Source: Rhodocyclaceae bacterium UBA5602 (lineage in GTDB: Bacteria > Pseudomonadota > Gammaproteobacteria > Burkholderiales > Rhodocyclaceae). Taken from it: a stretch of DNA of 64,000 nucleotides. Within the stretch, counting starts at the first letter, position 1. Every line of letters begins with the position of its first letter. Made by a program: the position numbers and the translations under genes. Below are positions 11,483-22,228 of the stretch, one piece after another. The notes under the pieces are model-generated. The model did no database searches and was not told the DNA's origin. It saw only the letters and a list, made by a program, of their open reading frames with translations. The DNA is taken from contig DILC01000044.1 of the NCBI GenBank assembly GCA_002424865.1, positions 46,345 to 110,344 on the forward strand, read 5' to 3'.

Positions 11483-11857
11483 CTACTCCCAGTCCAGTGC
11501 GCCCTTGGCCCACGCATAAACATAGCCAATGACAAGAATGCCAAGAAAAACGAGCATTTCAATAAACCCGAAAAGCCTCACCGCTTCGGCATTCACAATC
11601 TCCTTAAAGATAGACGCCCACGGAAAAAGAAAAGCAATTTCCAAGTCAAACAAAATAAAGAGAATCGCAATGAGGTAATAGCGCACGTCAAATTTCATGC
11701 GCGCATCCTCAAAGGGAGCAAAGCCACACTCGAAAGGAGAGAGTTTTTCAGCATCCGGCCGATTAGGGGCAATCAGCCAACCAAACAAAATGGGAGCACA
11801 GCCAAAAGCCAAGCCCACCAGAATAAAAATCAAGACAGGGAAATAATTTTCAAGCAT
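11483..11857 (-). CDS. nuoA: NADH-quinone oxidoreductase subunit A
   Basis: A three-helix membrane subunit of complex I, 124 residues from the ATG at 11857 ([15 protein letters not shown]). The family motif [20 protein letters not shown] follows the first helix, and FLFPWASIF lies in the second half. The region just upstream of the ATG is pyrimidine-rich (tcctcctgac) and shows no Shine-Dalgarno. An in-frame ATG at 11917 would add 20 residues unlike NuoA. It is the first nuo gene; tRNA-Leu(GAG) lies 156 bp upstream on the same strand. Confidence 0.95.
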   Translation of the reverse strand: MLENYFPVLIFILVGLAFGCAPILFGWLIAPNRPDAEKLSPFECGFAPFEDARMKFDVRYYLIAILFILFDLEIAFLFPWASIFKEIVNAEAVRLFGFIEMLVFLGILVIGYVYAWAKGALDWE

Positions 11858-12013
11858 GTCAGGAGGATACAGTACAGGAAGTACAGGGAGAGGGGAGGCA
11901 AAAGCGCCTGGCGGCAATAATCCACCACATCAACCACAGCGCCACTAACCAACCAAAAAAAATAACCATTCCTGGTCATCTCTGAAAAACTTCATCATAA
12001 ATCACCATAAACA

Positions 12014-12098
12014 TGGTGCCGACGGCGAGACTCGAACTCGCACAGCTTTCGCCACTACCCCCTCAAGATAGCGTGTCTACCAATTTCACCACGTCGGC
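12014..12098 (-). tRNA. tRNA-Leu (anticodon GAG)
   Basis: Read on the minus strand, the sequence starts gccgacgtggtgaaattgg and ends gtctcgccgtcggcacca, so CCA is encoded. The acceptor stem GCCGACG/CGTCGGC is perfect. The anticodon stem CTATC/GGTAG with loop TTGAGGG gives anticodon GAG. There is a long variable arm, as expected for a class II tRNA. It lies between secG and nuoA, a position often seen in betaproteobacteria. Confidence 0.97.
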
Positions 12099-12237
12099 TC
12101 GATACCTAGAAAAGCACTTAAAAAACTTACTCAAAACCCAGACCAAAATTATAGCGCAACCGATTCATCAACTCATGCATCGCAGCAAAAAATGTTACAG
12201 ATATTCACTCAACTCAGCATGAAATTCACAACGCGAT

Positions 12238-12648
12238 TCAACGCGGAATGTCATTCACCTTTGAAGCAGGCGAAACCGGCACAGGCACACCTGGCTGGCT
12301 TGCTGCATCAGGTGGCGAAGTTACAGCGGGCGCAGTGGGTGCAGCGGATGACGGACCAGGCACAGTCTTGTTCACTGCACTATCCATAACACTGCGCGAG
12401 ACCTTGGGTTGGGAAGTGGCGAGATACGCTAGCGCCAAACTGGTACAAAAGAAGGTTGTAGCCAATACGCCAGTTGCCCTGGACATGAAGTTTGCCGATC
12501 CGGTTGCACCAAACAAGCTCCCTGACGACCCACCCCCAAAAGCTGCCCCCATATCCGCACCCTTACCATGCTGAAGGAGCACAAGACCAATCACCCCCAA
12601 ACCGGCCAGCACATGAATAACCAAAACGATAACCTGCATCAAACCCAT
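12238..12648 (-). CDS. secG: Preprotein translocase subunit SecG
   Basis: SecG is the small SecYEG accessory subunit that helps the SecA cycle at the inner membrane. The chosen ATG (12648) gives MGLMQVIVLVIHVLAGLGVI, a first helix followed by LLQHGKGADMGAAFGGGSS, the family signature. A second helix then precedes a Pro/Ala/Ser-rich tail of about 45 residues. A GGGGG stretch ahead of the ATG can serve as the ribosome site; a TTG at 12663 is possible. The gene lies directly after tpiA, a conserved pair. Confidence 0.95.
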   Translation of the reverse strand: MGLMQVIVLVIHVLAGLGVIGLVLLQHGKGADMGAAFGGGSSGSLFGATGSANFMSRATGVLATTFFCTSLALAYLATSQPKVSRSVMDSAVNKTVPGPSSAAPTAPAVTSPPDAASQPGVPVPVSPASKVNDIPR

Positions 12649-12713
12649 ATCAACTACCCCCAAATAAACCTATTAACAACCTTCCAAAAACTTCGCAAAA
12701 AACCACAAGCAAA

Positions 12714-13478
12714 TCAAGCGCATGCCGCCGCAGAAATCGCTAAAAATTCATTCGCAACCAATGACGCGCCACCAATCAGGCCACCATCAATATCTGACTG
12801 GGCAAAAATCTCAGCAGCATTACCTGCCTTGACACTGCCACCATACAAAATCCGCAGACCTCTTGCCAGCCCGGCGTCTTGATGTGCAAAATACTCACGG
12901 ATGGCAGCGTGCACAGCTTGCGCTTGTTCGGGCGCCGCCGTTTTACCAGTACCGATCGCCCACACCGGCTCATAAGCAATAATGGCTTTTGCAAACGCAG
13001 CCGTACCGCACTTCGCCACCACTACCTCTAACTGCCGCTGAATGACTAACTGCGTGACACCGGATTCCCGTTCAGCCAAACTTTCACCCACGCACAAAAC
13101 GGGTGTCAGGCCAACCGCGTGCGCTGCTAAAAATTTAGCCGCAACCACTTCATCGGTATCACCAAAAAATGAACGTCGCTCTGAATGACCCACCAAGACA
13201 TAGCGGCAGCTGAAATCAACCAGCATGCTGCCGCTCACTTCGCCGGTCCAAGCACCTTGCGCATGCTCCGAAACATCCTGTGCACCCCAGCCGATCGCGC
13301 TGCCTTCGAGCAACTGATTCGCCTGAGCAAGATAAGGATAAGGCACACACACGGCAAGCTCAACAGGCTGATTAGCAATTTGTTTATCCGCACCCATGCG
13401 AATAGCATCTAATAAAGCAGCATTGACAGCCAAGCTGCCATGCATCTTCCAGTTACCGACGACTAATTTTTGACGCAT
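12714..13478 (-). CDS. tpiA: Triosephosphate isomerase
   Basis: Interconverts dihydroxyacetone phosphate and glyceraldehyde 3-phosphate in glycolysis. From the ATG at 13478 (MRQKLVVGNWKMHG) it is 254 residues. The substrate Lys lies in GNWKMHG, the catalytic His in VGHSERR near residue 95, the catalytic Glu in AYEPVWAIGTG near residue 165 and the phosphate loop in YGGSV. The ORF could start 19 codons earlier, but that extension is unlike the family and overlaps the predicted promoter. Confidence 0.97.
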   Translation of the reverse strand: MRQKLVVGNWKMHGSLAVNAALLDAIRMGADKQIANQPVELAVCVPYPYLAQANQLLEGSAIGWGAQDVSEHAQGAWTGEVSGSMLVDFSCRYVLVGHSERRSFFGDTDEVVAAKFLAAHAVGLTPVLCVGESLAERESGVTQLVIQRQLEVVVAKCGTAAFAKAIIAYEPVWAIGTGKTAAPEQAQAVHAAIREYFAHQDAGLARGLRILYGGSVKAGNAAEIFAQSDIDGGLIGGASLVANEFLAISAAACA

Positions 13479-13521
13479 GGAAGCCCGAAGCCCAAAATAA
13501 ACGCATTGCGTGAAGTGGCAA

Positions 13522-13551
13522 ATTATAAAGCGCACCCACGGATAATGCCAG
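13522..13551 (-). promoter_or_regulatory. Probable sigma-70 promoter for tpiA-secG
   Basis: On the minus strand there is a perfect -10 (TATAAT, 13522-13527) with a -35-like CTGGCA at 13546-13551, 18 bp apart. It lies about 45 bp upstream of the tpiA ATG and could drive tpiA, secG, tRNA-Leu and possibly nuo. Confidence 0.6.
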
Positions 13552-13813
13552 ACGCGACTTCGTTGGCCGACAAAAAGCCAGTGCTCAAAAAATGGCGAAA
13601 TGAGGAATTTTTAATGGGAAACGATTCATCCCAAAGCATTTCCCACCAGCAGGTGATCAATACTGCCCCACAGCATCCTCTTCGGGATACGCATAGAAAA
13701 CGAAGAATAATTAAGCACTCGCAAGTACTTCGGACTAACTTCGATAACAACAAAAATGAATAAAAAAACTAGCGGCAGCGCATTGCCATACCGCTCGCAA
13801 AAACCATTGCAAA
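13552..13813. other. Intergenic region between pstB and tpiA
   Basis: There is no convincing gene here. The short open frames in this stretch have no family resemblance and poor codon use. No phoU or phoB lies at this end of the pst operon, and I see no strong terminator after pstB. Confidence 0.5.
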
Positions 13814-14629
13814 TTAACCAAACCGCCCGGTAATATAATCTTCTGTCTGTTTTTTCTGCGGCTTGATGAAAATCTGATCGGTCACCCCAAACTCGATCAA
13901 CTCGCCCAAATACATATAGGCGGTGTAATCCGACATGCGCGCAGCTTGTTGCATATTGTGGGTAACAATAACGATAGTGAACTCATCCTTGAGTTCAGTA
14001 ACCAGTTCTTCAATGCGCATCGTCGAAATCGGATCAAGCGCCGAGGTCGGTTCATCAAGCAGCAAGACTTCAGGTTTTACGGCAATCGCACGCGCAATGC
14101 ACAAACGCTGCTGCTGGCCGCCCGACAGACTCATCCCGCTCTGATTGAGAGTATCTTTTACCTCCCCCCACAGCGCCGCTTTTTTCAATGCCCACTCAAC
14201 CCGCTCGTCCATTTCAGCTCGCGACAGCTTTTCCTGCAATTTCACGCCAAAGGCAATATTGTCATAAATCGACATGGGGAAAGGCGTTGGCTTCTGGAAG
14301 ACCATCCCTACCCGGGAGCGCAAGTAATTGATGTCAATGCCCTTATCAAGGATATTTGTCTTATCCAGTAGCAAAGTACCTTCTGCACGCTGATCCGGAT
14401 AAAGGTCGTACATGCGGTTCATCGTCCGCAACAGTGTTGATTTACCACAACCAGATGGCCCGATAAAGGCGGTTACTTTGGTGCGATAGACATCAAGATT
14501 GATATTCTTTAAGGCATGATACTTGCCGTAATAGAAATTAAAGTCTCTTACGGTGATCTGTGGCGTCATAGCTTCAGCAGTCTGAGTGTCATTCAACATG
14601 ATTTCGTTCACGTCCAGAGGTTTATTCAA
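13814..14629 (-). CDS. pstB: Phosphate ABC transporter ATP-binding protein PstB
   Basis: The ATPase of the high-affinity phosphate importer. Walker A is [20 protein letters not shown], the signature is [16 protein letters not shown] and Walker B is [13 protein letters not shown]. The product is 271 residues with an N-terminal extension of about 25 residues before the conserved [19 protein letters not shown]. It is the last gene of the pstSCAB operon; phoU does not follow, although it often does elsewhere. Confidence 0.97.
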   Translation of the reverse strand: MNKPLDVNEIMLNDTQTAEAMTPQITVRDFNFYYGKYHALKNINLDVYRTKVTAFIGPSGCGKSTLLRTMNRMYDLYPDQRAEGTLLLDKTNILDKGIDINYLRSRVGMVFQKPTPFPMSIYDNIAFGVKLQEKLSRAEMDERVEWALKKAALWGEVKDTLNQSGMSLSGGQQQRLCIARAIAVKPEVLLLDEPTSALDPISTMRIEELVTELKDEFTIVIVTHNMQQAARMSDYTAYMYLGELIEFGVTDQIFIKPQKKQTEDYITGRFG

Positions 14630-14645
14630 TTAAATTCACCCAAGA

Positions 14646-15485
14646 TCAATTCTTGTGTTTTTGGCGGAAAAAGACCCGCGCCAGAATATTAAGGCTTAGC
14701 ACACCGAGCGTAATCAGAAAAACACCCGCCCACGCCATCCGCTGCCAATCCTCAAATGGACTCATGGCAAATTTGAAGATAGTCACCGGCAAAGTGGCCA
14801 TGGGCTTGTTAAGGTCAAGCGTCCAGAACTGGTTAGACAAGGAAGTAAATAGCAGTGGCGCAGTCTCGCCAGAAACCCTGGCAACCGCAAGCAAAATACC
14901 CGTCATGATCCCCGCAACCGATGCCCGCAGCGTAACTTTGGTAATCACTTTCCACTTTGGGGTACCCAAGGCATACACTGCCTCCCGCAAATTATTGGGA
15001 ACCAGCACCAACATGTTTTCCGTTGTGCGGATGACAACTGGAATAACCAATAATGCCAACGCAAAAATACCTGCCAAAGCTGAAAAATGACCCACTCTCG
15101 CCACAAACACCGCATACACAAAAAGACCAATCACAATTGACGGTGCTGACAAAAGAATATCGTTAATGAACAATGTACTACGGCCAAGCCAAGTATAACG
15201 TCCATACTCAGCCAAATAGACACCAGCGAGAACACCGAAAGGAGTACCGATCAGCGTAGCCAAACCTACATGAATAAAACTCCCCACGATGGCATTGAGC
15301 AACCCGCCTTCACTGCCTGGAGGGGGTGTCATCTTGGTAAAAAGATCCAGATTAAGCCCCCCCAAACCCAGCTTAAAGACGCTCAACAATATCCAGAAAA
15401 GCCAAAAAAGACCAAAGGCGACCGCAATCATCGACATGGACAAGGCGAAATAATTGATCAGCTTGCGTTTAAATCTGATATCCAT
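14646..15485 (-). CDS. pstA: Phosphate ABC transporter permease PstA
   Basis: One of two inner-membrane permeases of the Pst system, 279 residues with six predicted helices. The conserved stretch [16 protein letters not shown] lies near residue 80, and [20 protein letters not shown] is the EAA-type loop that contacts PstB. The gap to pstC is 6 bp and to pstB 16 bp. Confidence 0.96.
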   Translation of the reverse strand: MDIRFKRKLINYFALSMSMIAVAFGLFWLFWILLSVFKLGLGGLNLDLFTKMTPPPGSEGGLLNAIVGSFIHVGLATLIGTPFGVLAGVYLAEYGRYTWLGRSTLFINDILLSAPSIVIGLFVYAVFVARVGHFSALAGIFALALLVIPVVIRTTENMLVLVPNNLREAVYALGTPKWKVITKVTLRASVAGIMTGILLAVARVSGETAPLLFTSLSNQFWTLDLNKPMATLPVTIFKFAMSPFEDWQRMAWAGVFLITLGVLSLNILARVFFRQKHKN

Positions 15486-15491
15486 GACGAA

Positions 15492-16445
15492 TCAGCTTTC
15501 CTTGCCCTGCTGTTTATTGAGCTTGAGCAACAACAGCTTGGAAAATACCAACACAATAAAGGTAATCAGAAACAAGATCAGCCCCAGTTCTATCAATGCG
15601 GCCGTATGAGTCGGCGACGCAGCCTCGCTGAATTCATTAGCCAGCGCGGAAGCAATCGAGTTGCCCGCCGCATAAAGCGAAGACGTATCCAACTGGGCAG
15701 AGTTACCAATCACGAAGGTGACTGCCATAGTCTCACCCAATGCCCGCCCCAAGCCAAGCATGATGCCGCCAATAACACCCGCACGGGTATAAGGCAACAC
15801 AACCTTCCAGACAACCTCCCATGTCGTCGCACCCACTGCATAGGCCGACTCTTTAAGGATACCTGGCGTCACTTCAAAGACATCGCGCATCACTGACGCG
15901 ATGAAAGGAATGATCATGATAGACAAAATCACCCCTGCGCTGAGCAGACCAATCCCCATAGGCGGGCCTTGAAACAGCCGACCTAGCAAAGGAATATGAC
16001 CTAATGTATTACTCAGAAATGGCTGAATGTATTGACCAAACAATGGCGCAAAAATCAGCAAACCCCACATGCCATAAACAATACTTGGAATACCGGCCAG
16101 CAACTCTATAGCGATACCCAACGGACGCCGCAGCCATAAAGGCGACAATTCAGTCAGAAAGATAGCAATGCCAAAACTCACAGGCACTGCAATAATCAAG
16201 GCGATCAGCGATGTCACTAATGTGCCATAAATGGGCACCACCGCACCAAATTCATCCATGGGCGGATTCCACTCGCGACTCGCCAGAAAAGAGAAACCAA
16301 ACTTTTGCAACGATGGCATCGCGCCATAGATCAAGGCAACAATAATCCCCAACAACATCACCAAGGTCAGCACAGCAGACAAGCGCGTTAAATTAAGGAA
16401 AATCATATCACCCAGACCCGCACTCCGCTTTGCACTATTGACCAT
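15492..16445 (-). CDS. pstC: Phosphate ABC transporter permease PstC
   Basis: The partner permease of PstA, 317 residues. The EAA-like loop [20 protein letters not shown] lies near residue 220, followed by [20 protein letters not shown], both typical of PstC. Six hydrophobic helices are visible. It starts 40 bp beyond the perfect stem-loop that separates it from pstS, so its expression may be lower than that of pstS. Confidence 0.96.
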   Translation of the reverse strand: MVNSAKRSAGLGDMIFLNLTRLSAVLTLVMLLGIIVALIYGAMPSLQKFGFSFLASREWNPPMDEFGAVVPIYGTLVTSLIALIIAVPVSFGIAIFLTELSPLWLRRPLGIAIELLAGIPSIVYGMWGLLIFAPLFGQYIQPFLSNTLGHIPLLGRLFQGPPMGIGLLSAGVILSIMIIPFIASVMRDVFEVTPGILKESAYAVGATTWEVVWKVVLPYTRAGVIGGIMLGLGRALGETMAVTFVIGNSAQLDTSSLYAAGNSIASALANEFSEAASPTHTAALIELGLILFLITFIVLVFSKLLLLKLNKQQGKES

Positions 16446-16485
16446 GATTCCTTATCAACTCTATTAAATACTCAAAATCCGCACT

Positions 16486-16522
16486 AAAAGCCTGCGTCAG
16501 CAAAATGCTGACGCAGGCTTTT
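16486..16522 (-). terminator. Perfect 16-bp stem-loop between pstS and pstC
   Basis: The arms 16486-16501 and 16507-16522 are exact reverse complements around a 5-nt loop (aaaat), ending in TTTT on the transcribed strand. Placed just after the pstS stop, it probably acts as a partial terminator or as an mRNA 3' stabiliser that keeps pstS message abundant relative to pstCAB. Confidence 0.85.
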
Positions 16523-16539
16523 AATGACAGAAGCATATG

Positions 16540-17592
16540 TTACTTATAAATCGACGCGCCAGAAGCATCCTTGATGGAATTTTTCCATGTTGTGCGGATC
16601 AACTTGGTCAAACTGTCAGGCAAGGGAACATAATCAAGACCGGCGGCCATCCCATCGCCATTCTTGTACGCCCAGTCAAAGAATTTAAGCACTTCAGCCG
16701 CCTGCGCAGGCTTATCCTGCGTTTTGTGCATCAAGATAAACGTAGCACCCGTGATAGGCCAAGCATCCTTACCCGGTTCATTGGTGAGGATTTCATAAAA
16801 TGCGGCCTTGGTCCAGTCCGCATTGGCAGCAGCAGCTTTAAAGGTTTTTTCATCAGGCAAGGGGTAATGGCCTTCTGCATTTTGCAACAGGGTGTAGGTC
16901 ATTTTGTTCTGCTTGGAATAGGCATATTCAACATAGCCAATTGCACCAGGAATGCGCTGAACGAATGCTGAAACCCCTTCATTACCCTTACCACCCAAGC
17001 CTAACGGCCACTGCACCGCAGTACCCTCACCGACCTTTTGCTTCCACTCGGGGCTCACTTTAGATAAATAGTTGGTAAAAATGAAGGTCGTACCTGAACC
17101 ATCCGCGCGACGCACAACGGCGATCGCTTGATCAGGCAGGGAGAGCTTTGGGTTCAACGCGACGATGGCAGCATCATTCCATTTGGTAATTTTTCCCAAA
17201 TAAATATCCGCCAGCACGGTTGGCGTCAGGCGCATTTCACCTGGCTTGACACCAGCGATATTAACCACCAAGACATTACCACCGATCACCGCCGGAAACT
17301 GGACCAAACCATCCTTTTCCAAGACATCTGGTTTCAACGGCATATCTGAGGCACCAAAATCCACCGTCTTGGCTGTGATTTGCTTGATACCACCGCCTGA
17401 GCCAATCGACTGATAGTTGATCTTTGCCCCAGTGGCCTTGAAATAAGCTTCAGCCCACTTGCCATAAATAGGCGCAGGAAAAGTCGCACCAGCGCCAGTA
17501 ATTTCAACTGCCTGCGCCTGGGTAAAGCCAATAAAACAAGTTGCCGAAACTACCGGCACCATTGCAAACTGCTTAATTTTCTTGAACATCAT
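16540..17592 (-). CDS. pstS: Periplasmic phosphate-binding protein PstS
   Basis: Binds phosphate for the PstCAB importer. From 17592 it is 350 residues with a signal peptide (MMFKKIKQFAMVPVVSATCF, cleavage after AQA). Mature motifs are ITGAGATFPAPIYGKWAEAY, YQSIGSGGGIKQI, VDFGASDMPL and VRRADGSGTTFIFTNYLSK, which supply the phosphate ligands. GAGG lies 8 bases before the ATG. The ORF is open 50 codons further upstream, but that part covers the promoter and Pho box. Confidence 0.97.
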   Translation of the reverse strand: MMFKKIKQFAMVPVVSATCFIGFTQAQAVEITGAGATFPAPIYGKWAEAYFKATGAKINYQSIGSGGGIKQITAKTVDFGASDMPLKPDVLEKDGLVQFPAVIGGNVLVVNIAGVKPGEMRLTPTVLADIYLGKITKWNDAAIVALNPKLSLPDQAIAVVRRADGSGTTFIFTNYLSKVSPEWKQKVGEGTAVQWPLGLGGKGNEGVSAFVQRIPGAIGYVEYAYSKQNKMTYTLLQNAEGHYPLPDEKTFKAAAANADWTKAAFYEILTNEPGKDAWPITGATFILMHKTQDKPAQAAEVLKFFDWAYKNGDGMAAGLDYVPLPDSLTKLIRTTWKNSIKDASGASIYK

Positions 17593-17699
17593 AAGACTGA
17601 CCTCGATAGATAGAGTTAAGAAAGACTTGCCTACAGTTCCATTTTGACAAAAAACATCAAACGAAGACCAAGAACGGATCACCATCTTAATCCACCAAT

Positions 17700-17717
17700 A
17701 TGACAGAACCGTGACAT
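17700..17717 (-). promoter_or_regulatory. Pho box upstream of pstS
   Basis: On the minus strand this reads ATGTCAC-GGTT-CTGTCAT, two near-consensus PhoB half-sites (CTGTCAT) separated by 4 bp. It lies 108 bp upstream of the pstS start. A -10-like TAAGAT follows 10 bp downstream, the usual spacing for a PhoB-activated promoter. PhoB control under phosphate starvation is inferred. Confidence 0.75.
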
Positions 17718-17792
17718 TCAAGAGCACAAAGAATACCCGCACTACATTTGTACTTCAATGTGGATTGACACTGCGCAGAACAAAAATTTAGG

Positions 17793-17840
17793 CAAAAAAA
17801 ATCCGCAACCCCTTGTTACTGCTGGTATTTGCGGATTTTC
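17793..17840 (-). terminator. Rho-independent terminator after tRNA-Leu(CAA)
   Basis: An 11-bp inverted repeat (AAAATCCGCAA / TTGCGGATTTT) with a 20-nt loop, followed on the minus strand by eight Ts. It lies about 22 bp after the tRNA 3' end. Confidence 0.75.
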
Positions 17841-17861
17841 TGAATACTTAAAACAGGTTGC

Positions 17862-17946
17862 TGGTGCCGGGAGGGGGACTCGAACCCCCACACCTTGCGG
17901 CGGCGGATTTTGAGTCCGCTGCGTCTACCAATTCCGCCATCCCGGC
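17862..17946 (-). tRNA. tRNA-Leu (anticodon CAA)
   Basis: Minus strand, starting gccgggatggcggaattgg and ending ccccctcccggcacca with an encoded CCA. The acceptor stem is GCCGGGA/TCCCGGC. The anticodon stem GCGGA/TCCGC with loop CTCAAAA gives CAA. A long variable arm and a standard GGTTCGAGTCC T-arm are present. Confidence 0.96.
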
Positions 17947-18092
17947 TAGGAGTTAGCACGCCATACTACGTGTGCTTGCAGAGGCCAGCATTATGCCTCA
18001 AAGTCTCGAAATCATCAATGGCTGGAGTCTCTATTTGCATAAAATTTCCCTTTATCAAACAAAATCAACCAACCCATCGCTGGAATAAACAC

Positions 18093-20180
18093 TTAAACAA
18101 TCAATGGCACAATCAACAAAGCCACAATATTGATGATTTTGATCAAAGGATTGATGGCCGGGCCTGCCGTATCCTTATACGGATCACCTACTGTATCTCC
18201 GGTCACTGCCGCCTTGTGTGCTTCTGAGCCTTTACCGCCATAATGACCATCTTCTATATATTTTTTTGCGTTGTCCCAAGCCCCGCCCCCTGTGGTCATG
18301 GAAATTGCAACAAAAATTCCCGTCACTATTGTCCCCATAAGAACCCCGCCCAGCGCCCGCACGCCAGCGCCTGGCCCCATGATCGCGTTCATGCCAAAAG
18401 CGGTGACCACAGGAACGACAACGGGGAGGAGTGAAGGAACCATCATCTCCTTGATCGCTGCTTTGGTGAGCATATCAACGCAAGTGCCATATTCTGGCTT
18501 AGCTTTGCCTTCCATGATGCCCTTGATATCACGGAACTGGCGGCGCACTTCAACCACCACCGCACCTGCGGAGCGGCCAACAGCCTCCATGGCCATCGCA
18601 CCAAAGAGATAAGGGATCAAACCACCAATAAATAAACCAATGATGACCGCTGGATCCGACAGGTCAAATACAAAGTGCTTGCCTGTTGCCTCTATCCCGT
18701 GCGTAAAGTCTGCAAACAGCACTAACGACGCCAAGCCGGCAGAGCCGATGGCATAGCCTTTAGTAACTGCTTTGGTTGTATTGCCTACAGCATCCAGAGG
18801 GTCTGTAATGCCGCGTACGGAGTCAGGCAGGTTAGCCATTTCCGCGATGCCACCGGCGTTATCCGTAATCGGCCCATAAGCGTCAAGCGCAACCACAATT
18901 CCTGCCATGGAGAGCATGGATACGGCCGCAATTGCAATGCCATACAGGCCTGCCAGGGCATAAGAGGACCCAATCGCTGCGCAAACAGACAATACCGGCC
19001 AAGCGGTTGACTTCATTGACACACCCAGACCGGCAATGATGTTTGTGCCATGCCCTGTGGTTGAGGCTTCGGCAATATGGCGAACAGGCTTGAAGTCTGT
19101 ACCGGTGTAATACTCGGTGATATACACCATCAGTCCGGTAAGTACCAAACCAACCACGGCAGCTCCATAAATACGCATCTGCGAACCACCGCTAATGCCG
19201 AGCAGCGCATCCAGCAGATGATCATCAATCAACCAGGTGGTTAAAGGATAAAAGGCAATCAGGGCCATTACGCCCGAAACCAGCAAACCCTTGTAAAGGG
19301 CATTCATGATTTTTGCGCCAGGAGATGTTTTCACAAACATCGCTCCCACTATCGAAGCAATAATGGAAAAGCCGCCAAGCACCAAAGGATATGAAATAGC
19401 CGCTTCGGCTGTTAAGTCAGATGACTTGAACAGCAAGGCGCTCAACAACATAGTCGCCACGATTGTGACGGCATAGGTCTCAAATAAGTCCGCTGCCATG
19501 CCTGCACAATCACCGACGTTATCCCCGACATTATCAGCAATGACAGCCGGGTTGCGTGGATCGTCTTCAGGAATTCCGGCTTCAACTTTACCCACCAAGT
19601 CCGCGCCAACATCCGCGCCTTTGGTGAAAATTCCGCCGCCTAAGCGGGCAAAAATAGAAATCAAGGAAGAGCCAAAACCCAAGCCTACGAGCGGATGAAC
19701 AACGCTTTCCAGCGTTGCGCCCGTACCACCCAGATACTTGAGAAAAACGTAATACCCTGTCACACCCAAGAGACCTAAACCAACGACCAGCATACCGGTG
19801 ATCGCCCCGCCACGAAAGGCAACATTTAATGCTTCATTTAATCCAGTGCGGGCGGCTTCTGCCGTTCTTACATTAGCCCGGACGGAAACATTCATGCCAA
19901 TGTAACCTGCAGCGCCAGACAACATGGCACCCAGGATAAAACCTGCGGCTGTTTGCCACCCAAGCGTGAAGAAAATAACCAGGGAGAGCACGATGCCAAC
20001 GATACCAATGCTGGTGTACTGTCGATTCAGGTAGGCTTGAGCGCCCTCTTGAATGGCTGCGGCAATTTCACGCATTCGCTCGTTACCGGCAGGTTGCGCC
20101 AGTATCCATCGGCTTGAGATGCCGCCATAAATAATGGCCACTATTGAACAGATCAACGCAAACATTAATCCTGACGACAT
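18093..20180 (-). CDS. hppA: K+-independent proton-pumping membrane pyrophosphatase
   Basis: Hydrolyses pyrophosphate in the inner membrane and pumps H+. The 695-residue product has about 16 helices. The catalytic segment [20 protein letters not shown] is near residue 200 and [18 protein letters not shown] follows it. The second substrate cluster is [20 protein letters not shown] near the C-terminus. The stretch [18 protein letters not shown] has Lys and Thr at the positions (classical 460 and 463) that mark K+-independent H+-PPases, where K+-dependent enzymes have Ala and Gly. It lies 24 bp after pfp. Confidence 0.97.
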   Translation of the reverse strand: MSSGLMFALICSIVAIIYGGISSRWILAQPAGNERMREIAAAIQEGAQAYLNRQYTSIGIVGIVLSLVIFFTLGWQTAAGFILGAMLSGAAGYIGMNVSVRANVRTAEAARTGLNEALNVAFRGGAITGMLVVGLGLLGVTGYYVFLKYLGGTGATLESVVHPLVGLGFGSSLISIFARLGGGIFTKGADVGADLVGKVEAGIPEDDPRNPAVIADNVGDNVGDCAGMAADLFETYAVTIVATMLLSALLFKSSDLTAEAAISYPLVLGGFSIIASIVGAMFVKTSPGAKIMNALYKGLLVSGVMALIAFYPLTTWLIDDHLLDALLGISGGSQMRIYGAAVVGLVLTGLMVYITEYYTGTDFKPVRHIAEASTTGHGTNIIAGLGVSMKSTAWPVLSVCAAIGSSYALAGLYGIAIAAVSMLSMAGIVVALDAYGPITDNAGGIAEMANLPDSVRGITDPLDAVGNTTKAVTKGYAIGSAGLASLVLFADFTHGIEATGKHFVFDLSDPAVIIGLFIGGLIPYLFGAMAMEAVGRSAGAVVVEVRRQFRDIKGIMEGKAKPEYGTCVDMLTKAAIKEMMVPSLLPVVVPVVTAFGMNAIMGPGAGVRALGGVLMGTIVTGIFVAISMTTGGGAWDNAKKYIEDGHYGGKGSEAHKAAVTGDTVGDPYKDTAGPAINPLIKIINIVALLIVPLIV

Positions 20181-20204
20181 ACTCTCTCTCCTTTGCTCAT
20201 TACA

Positions 20205-21464
20205 TCACAGTGAAAAACTCTCCAGCTTTTTAGCCACGCTATTATTTTTCAAGCTGACATACTCCGGCAGACCATCCTTAAACGGGGGGGGGGCTTCACC
20301 CGCAATTAAAGGTGCAAGATAAGCCCTTGCTGCGGCGGTAATGCCAAAACCGTCAGGAGTAATGAACTCCGGCGGCATTTTTCGCTCAACATTCGCCACC
20401 TGAGCTAACGGCACTTCAATAATGTCCCACCGATAGGGCTTGTCTGCTAGCCGACGAATGGCGGGCATTACCGCGTTTTTCCCTGCCAGCGCCATTTCCA
20501 CTGCCGCTTTACCTACGGCATAGGCTTGGTCAACATCGGTTTTTGAGGCAATATGCCGTGCCGCGCGCTGCAAATAATCCGCAACCGCCCAGTGAAACTT
20601 ATAACCCAGCTTATCTTTAACCAGCTGCGCAATCTGCGGCCCGATGCCGCCTAACTGCGCGTGACCAAAGGCATCTGTCGTACCGGCACCGGCCATCAAC
20701 TTGCCATCGGGACCACATAAGCCTTCAGAGACGGCAATCGCGCAATAGCCGTAGCGATCCACATTCTCCTTGATCCTGGTCAGGAACTTGGCCTCGTCGA
20801 ATTTAACTTCCGGCAGTAACAGCAAGTGCGGTGCCTCGCCCTCATTGCGTGCAGCAAGCGCACACGCGGCAGTAATCCAACCGGCATGGCGTCCCATGAC
20901 CTCAAAAACGAATACCTTGGTTGATGTTCTCGCCATGGAGGCGACATCCAGCCCGGCTTCACGCATCGAGGTCGCCACATATTTCGCCACCGAGCCAAAG
21001 CCTGGGCAGGTATCCGTCAGGGGCAAATCATTATCCACGGTTTTAGGGATATGAATTGCCTGCAAGGGATAGCCAAGGTTTGCTGACAGCTGCGAGACCT
21101 TAAGGCAGGTGTCAGCCGAATCCCCACCACCGTTGTAAAAAAAGTAGCCAATATCGTGGGCTCGGAAGACTTCAATCAAGCGCTCGAATTCGCGGCGGCT
21201 TTGCTCAAGGCTTTTGAGCTTGTAGCGACATGAACCAAATGCCCCGCCGGGCGTATGGCGCAGGCTCGCGATGTCTTCTGCAGACTCCAGCGATGTGTCA
21301 ATCAAGTCTTCGGTCAGCGCGCCGATAATGCCATCCCTGCCCGCCAATACCTTGCCAATTCGATCAGGATGCGCACGTGCCGTTTCAATGACACCGCAAG
21401 CGGATGTGTTGATGACCGCTGTCACCCCCCCTGATTGAGCATAAAAAGCGTTTTTAATCATCAT
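20205..21464 (-). CDS. pfp: Pyrophosphate-dependent 6-phosphofructokinase
   Basis: Phosphorylates fructose 6-phosphate, probably with PPi. In this 419-residue protein the active-site motif is PKTVDNDLPLTDTCPGFGS; a Lys rather than Gly before TVDND is the hallmark of PPi specificity. It also has NGGGDSADTCLKVSQ in place of the GGDGS of ATP enzymes, and MGRHAGWITAACALA. It is followed closely by hppA, giving a PPi-metabolism pair. The 3' end contains a run of ten cytosines in the coding strand (20284-20293), encoding the Pro stretch in GEAPPPFKDG, which is a slippage risk. Confidence 0.93.
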   Translation of the reverse strand: MMIKNAFYAQSGGVTAVINTSACGVIETARAHPDRIGKVLAGRDGIIGALTEDLIDTSLESAEDIASLRHTPGGAFGSCRYKLKSLEQSRREFERLIEVFRAHDIGYFFYNGGGDSADTCLKVSQLSANLGYPLQAIHIPKTVDNDLPLTDTCPGFGSVAKYVATSMREAGLDVASMARTSTKVFVFEVMGRHAGWITAACALAARNEGEAPHLLLLPEVKFDEAKFLTRIKENVDRYGYCAIAVSEGLCGPDGKLMAGAGTTDAFGHAQLGGIGPQIAQLVKDKLGYKFHWAVADYLQRAARHIASKTDVDQAYAVGKAAVEMALAGKNAVMPAIRRLADKPYRWDIIEVPLAQVANVERKMPPEFITPDGFGITAAARAYLAPLIAGEAPPPFKDGLPEYVSLKNNSVAKKLESFSL

Positions 21465-21500
21465 GTCAAAACACTCACTTAAAAATTAATGCCAAAAGAT

Positions 21501-22160
<660 letters not shown>

Positions 22161-22228
22161 TCAAACTCCGAGTCGATGGTTAAAGCAATTAGAAACTTTT
22201 TTAATTTTTTGTTCGAGTGAAGATACCG

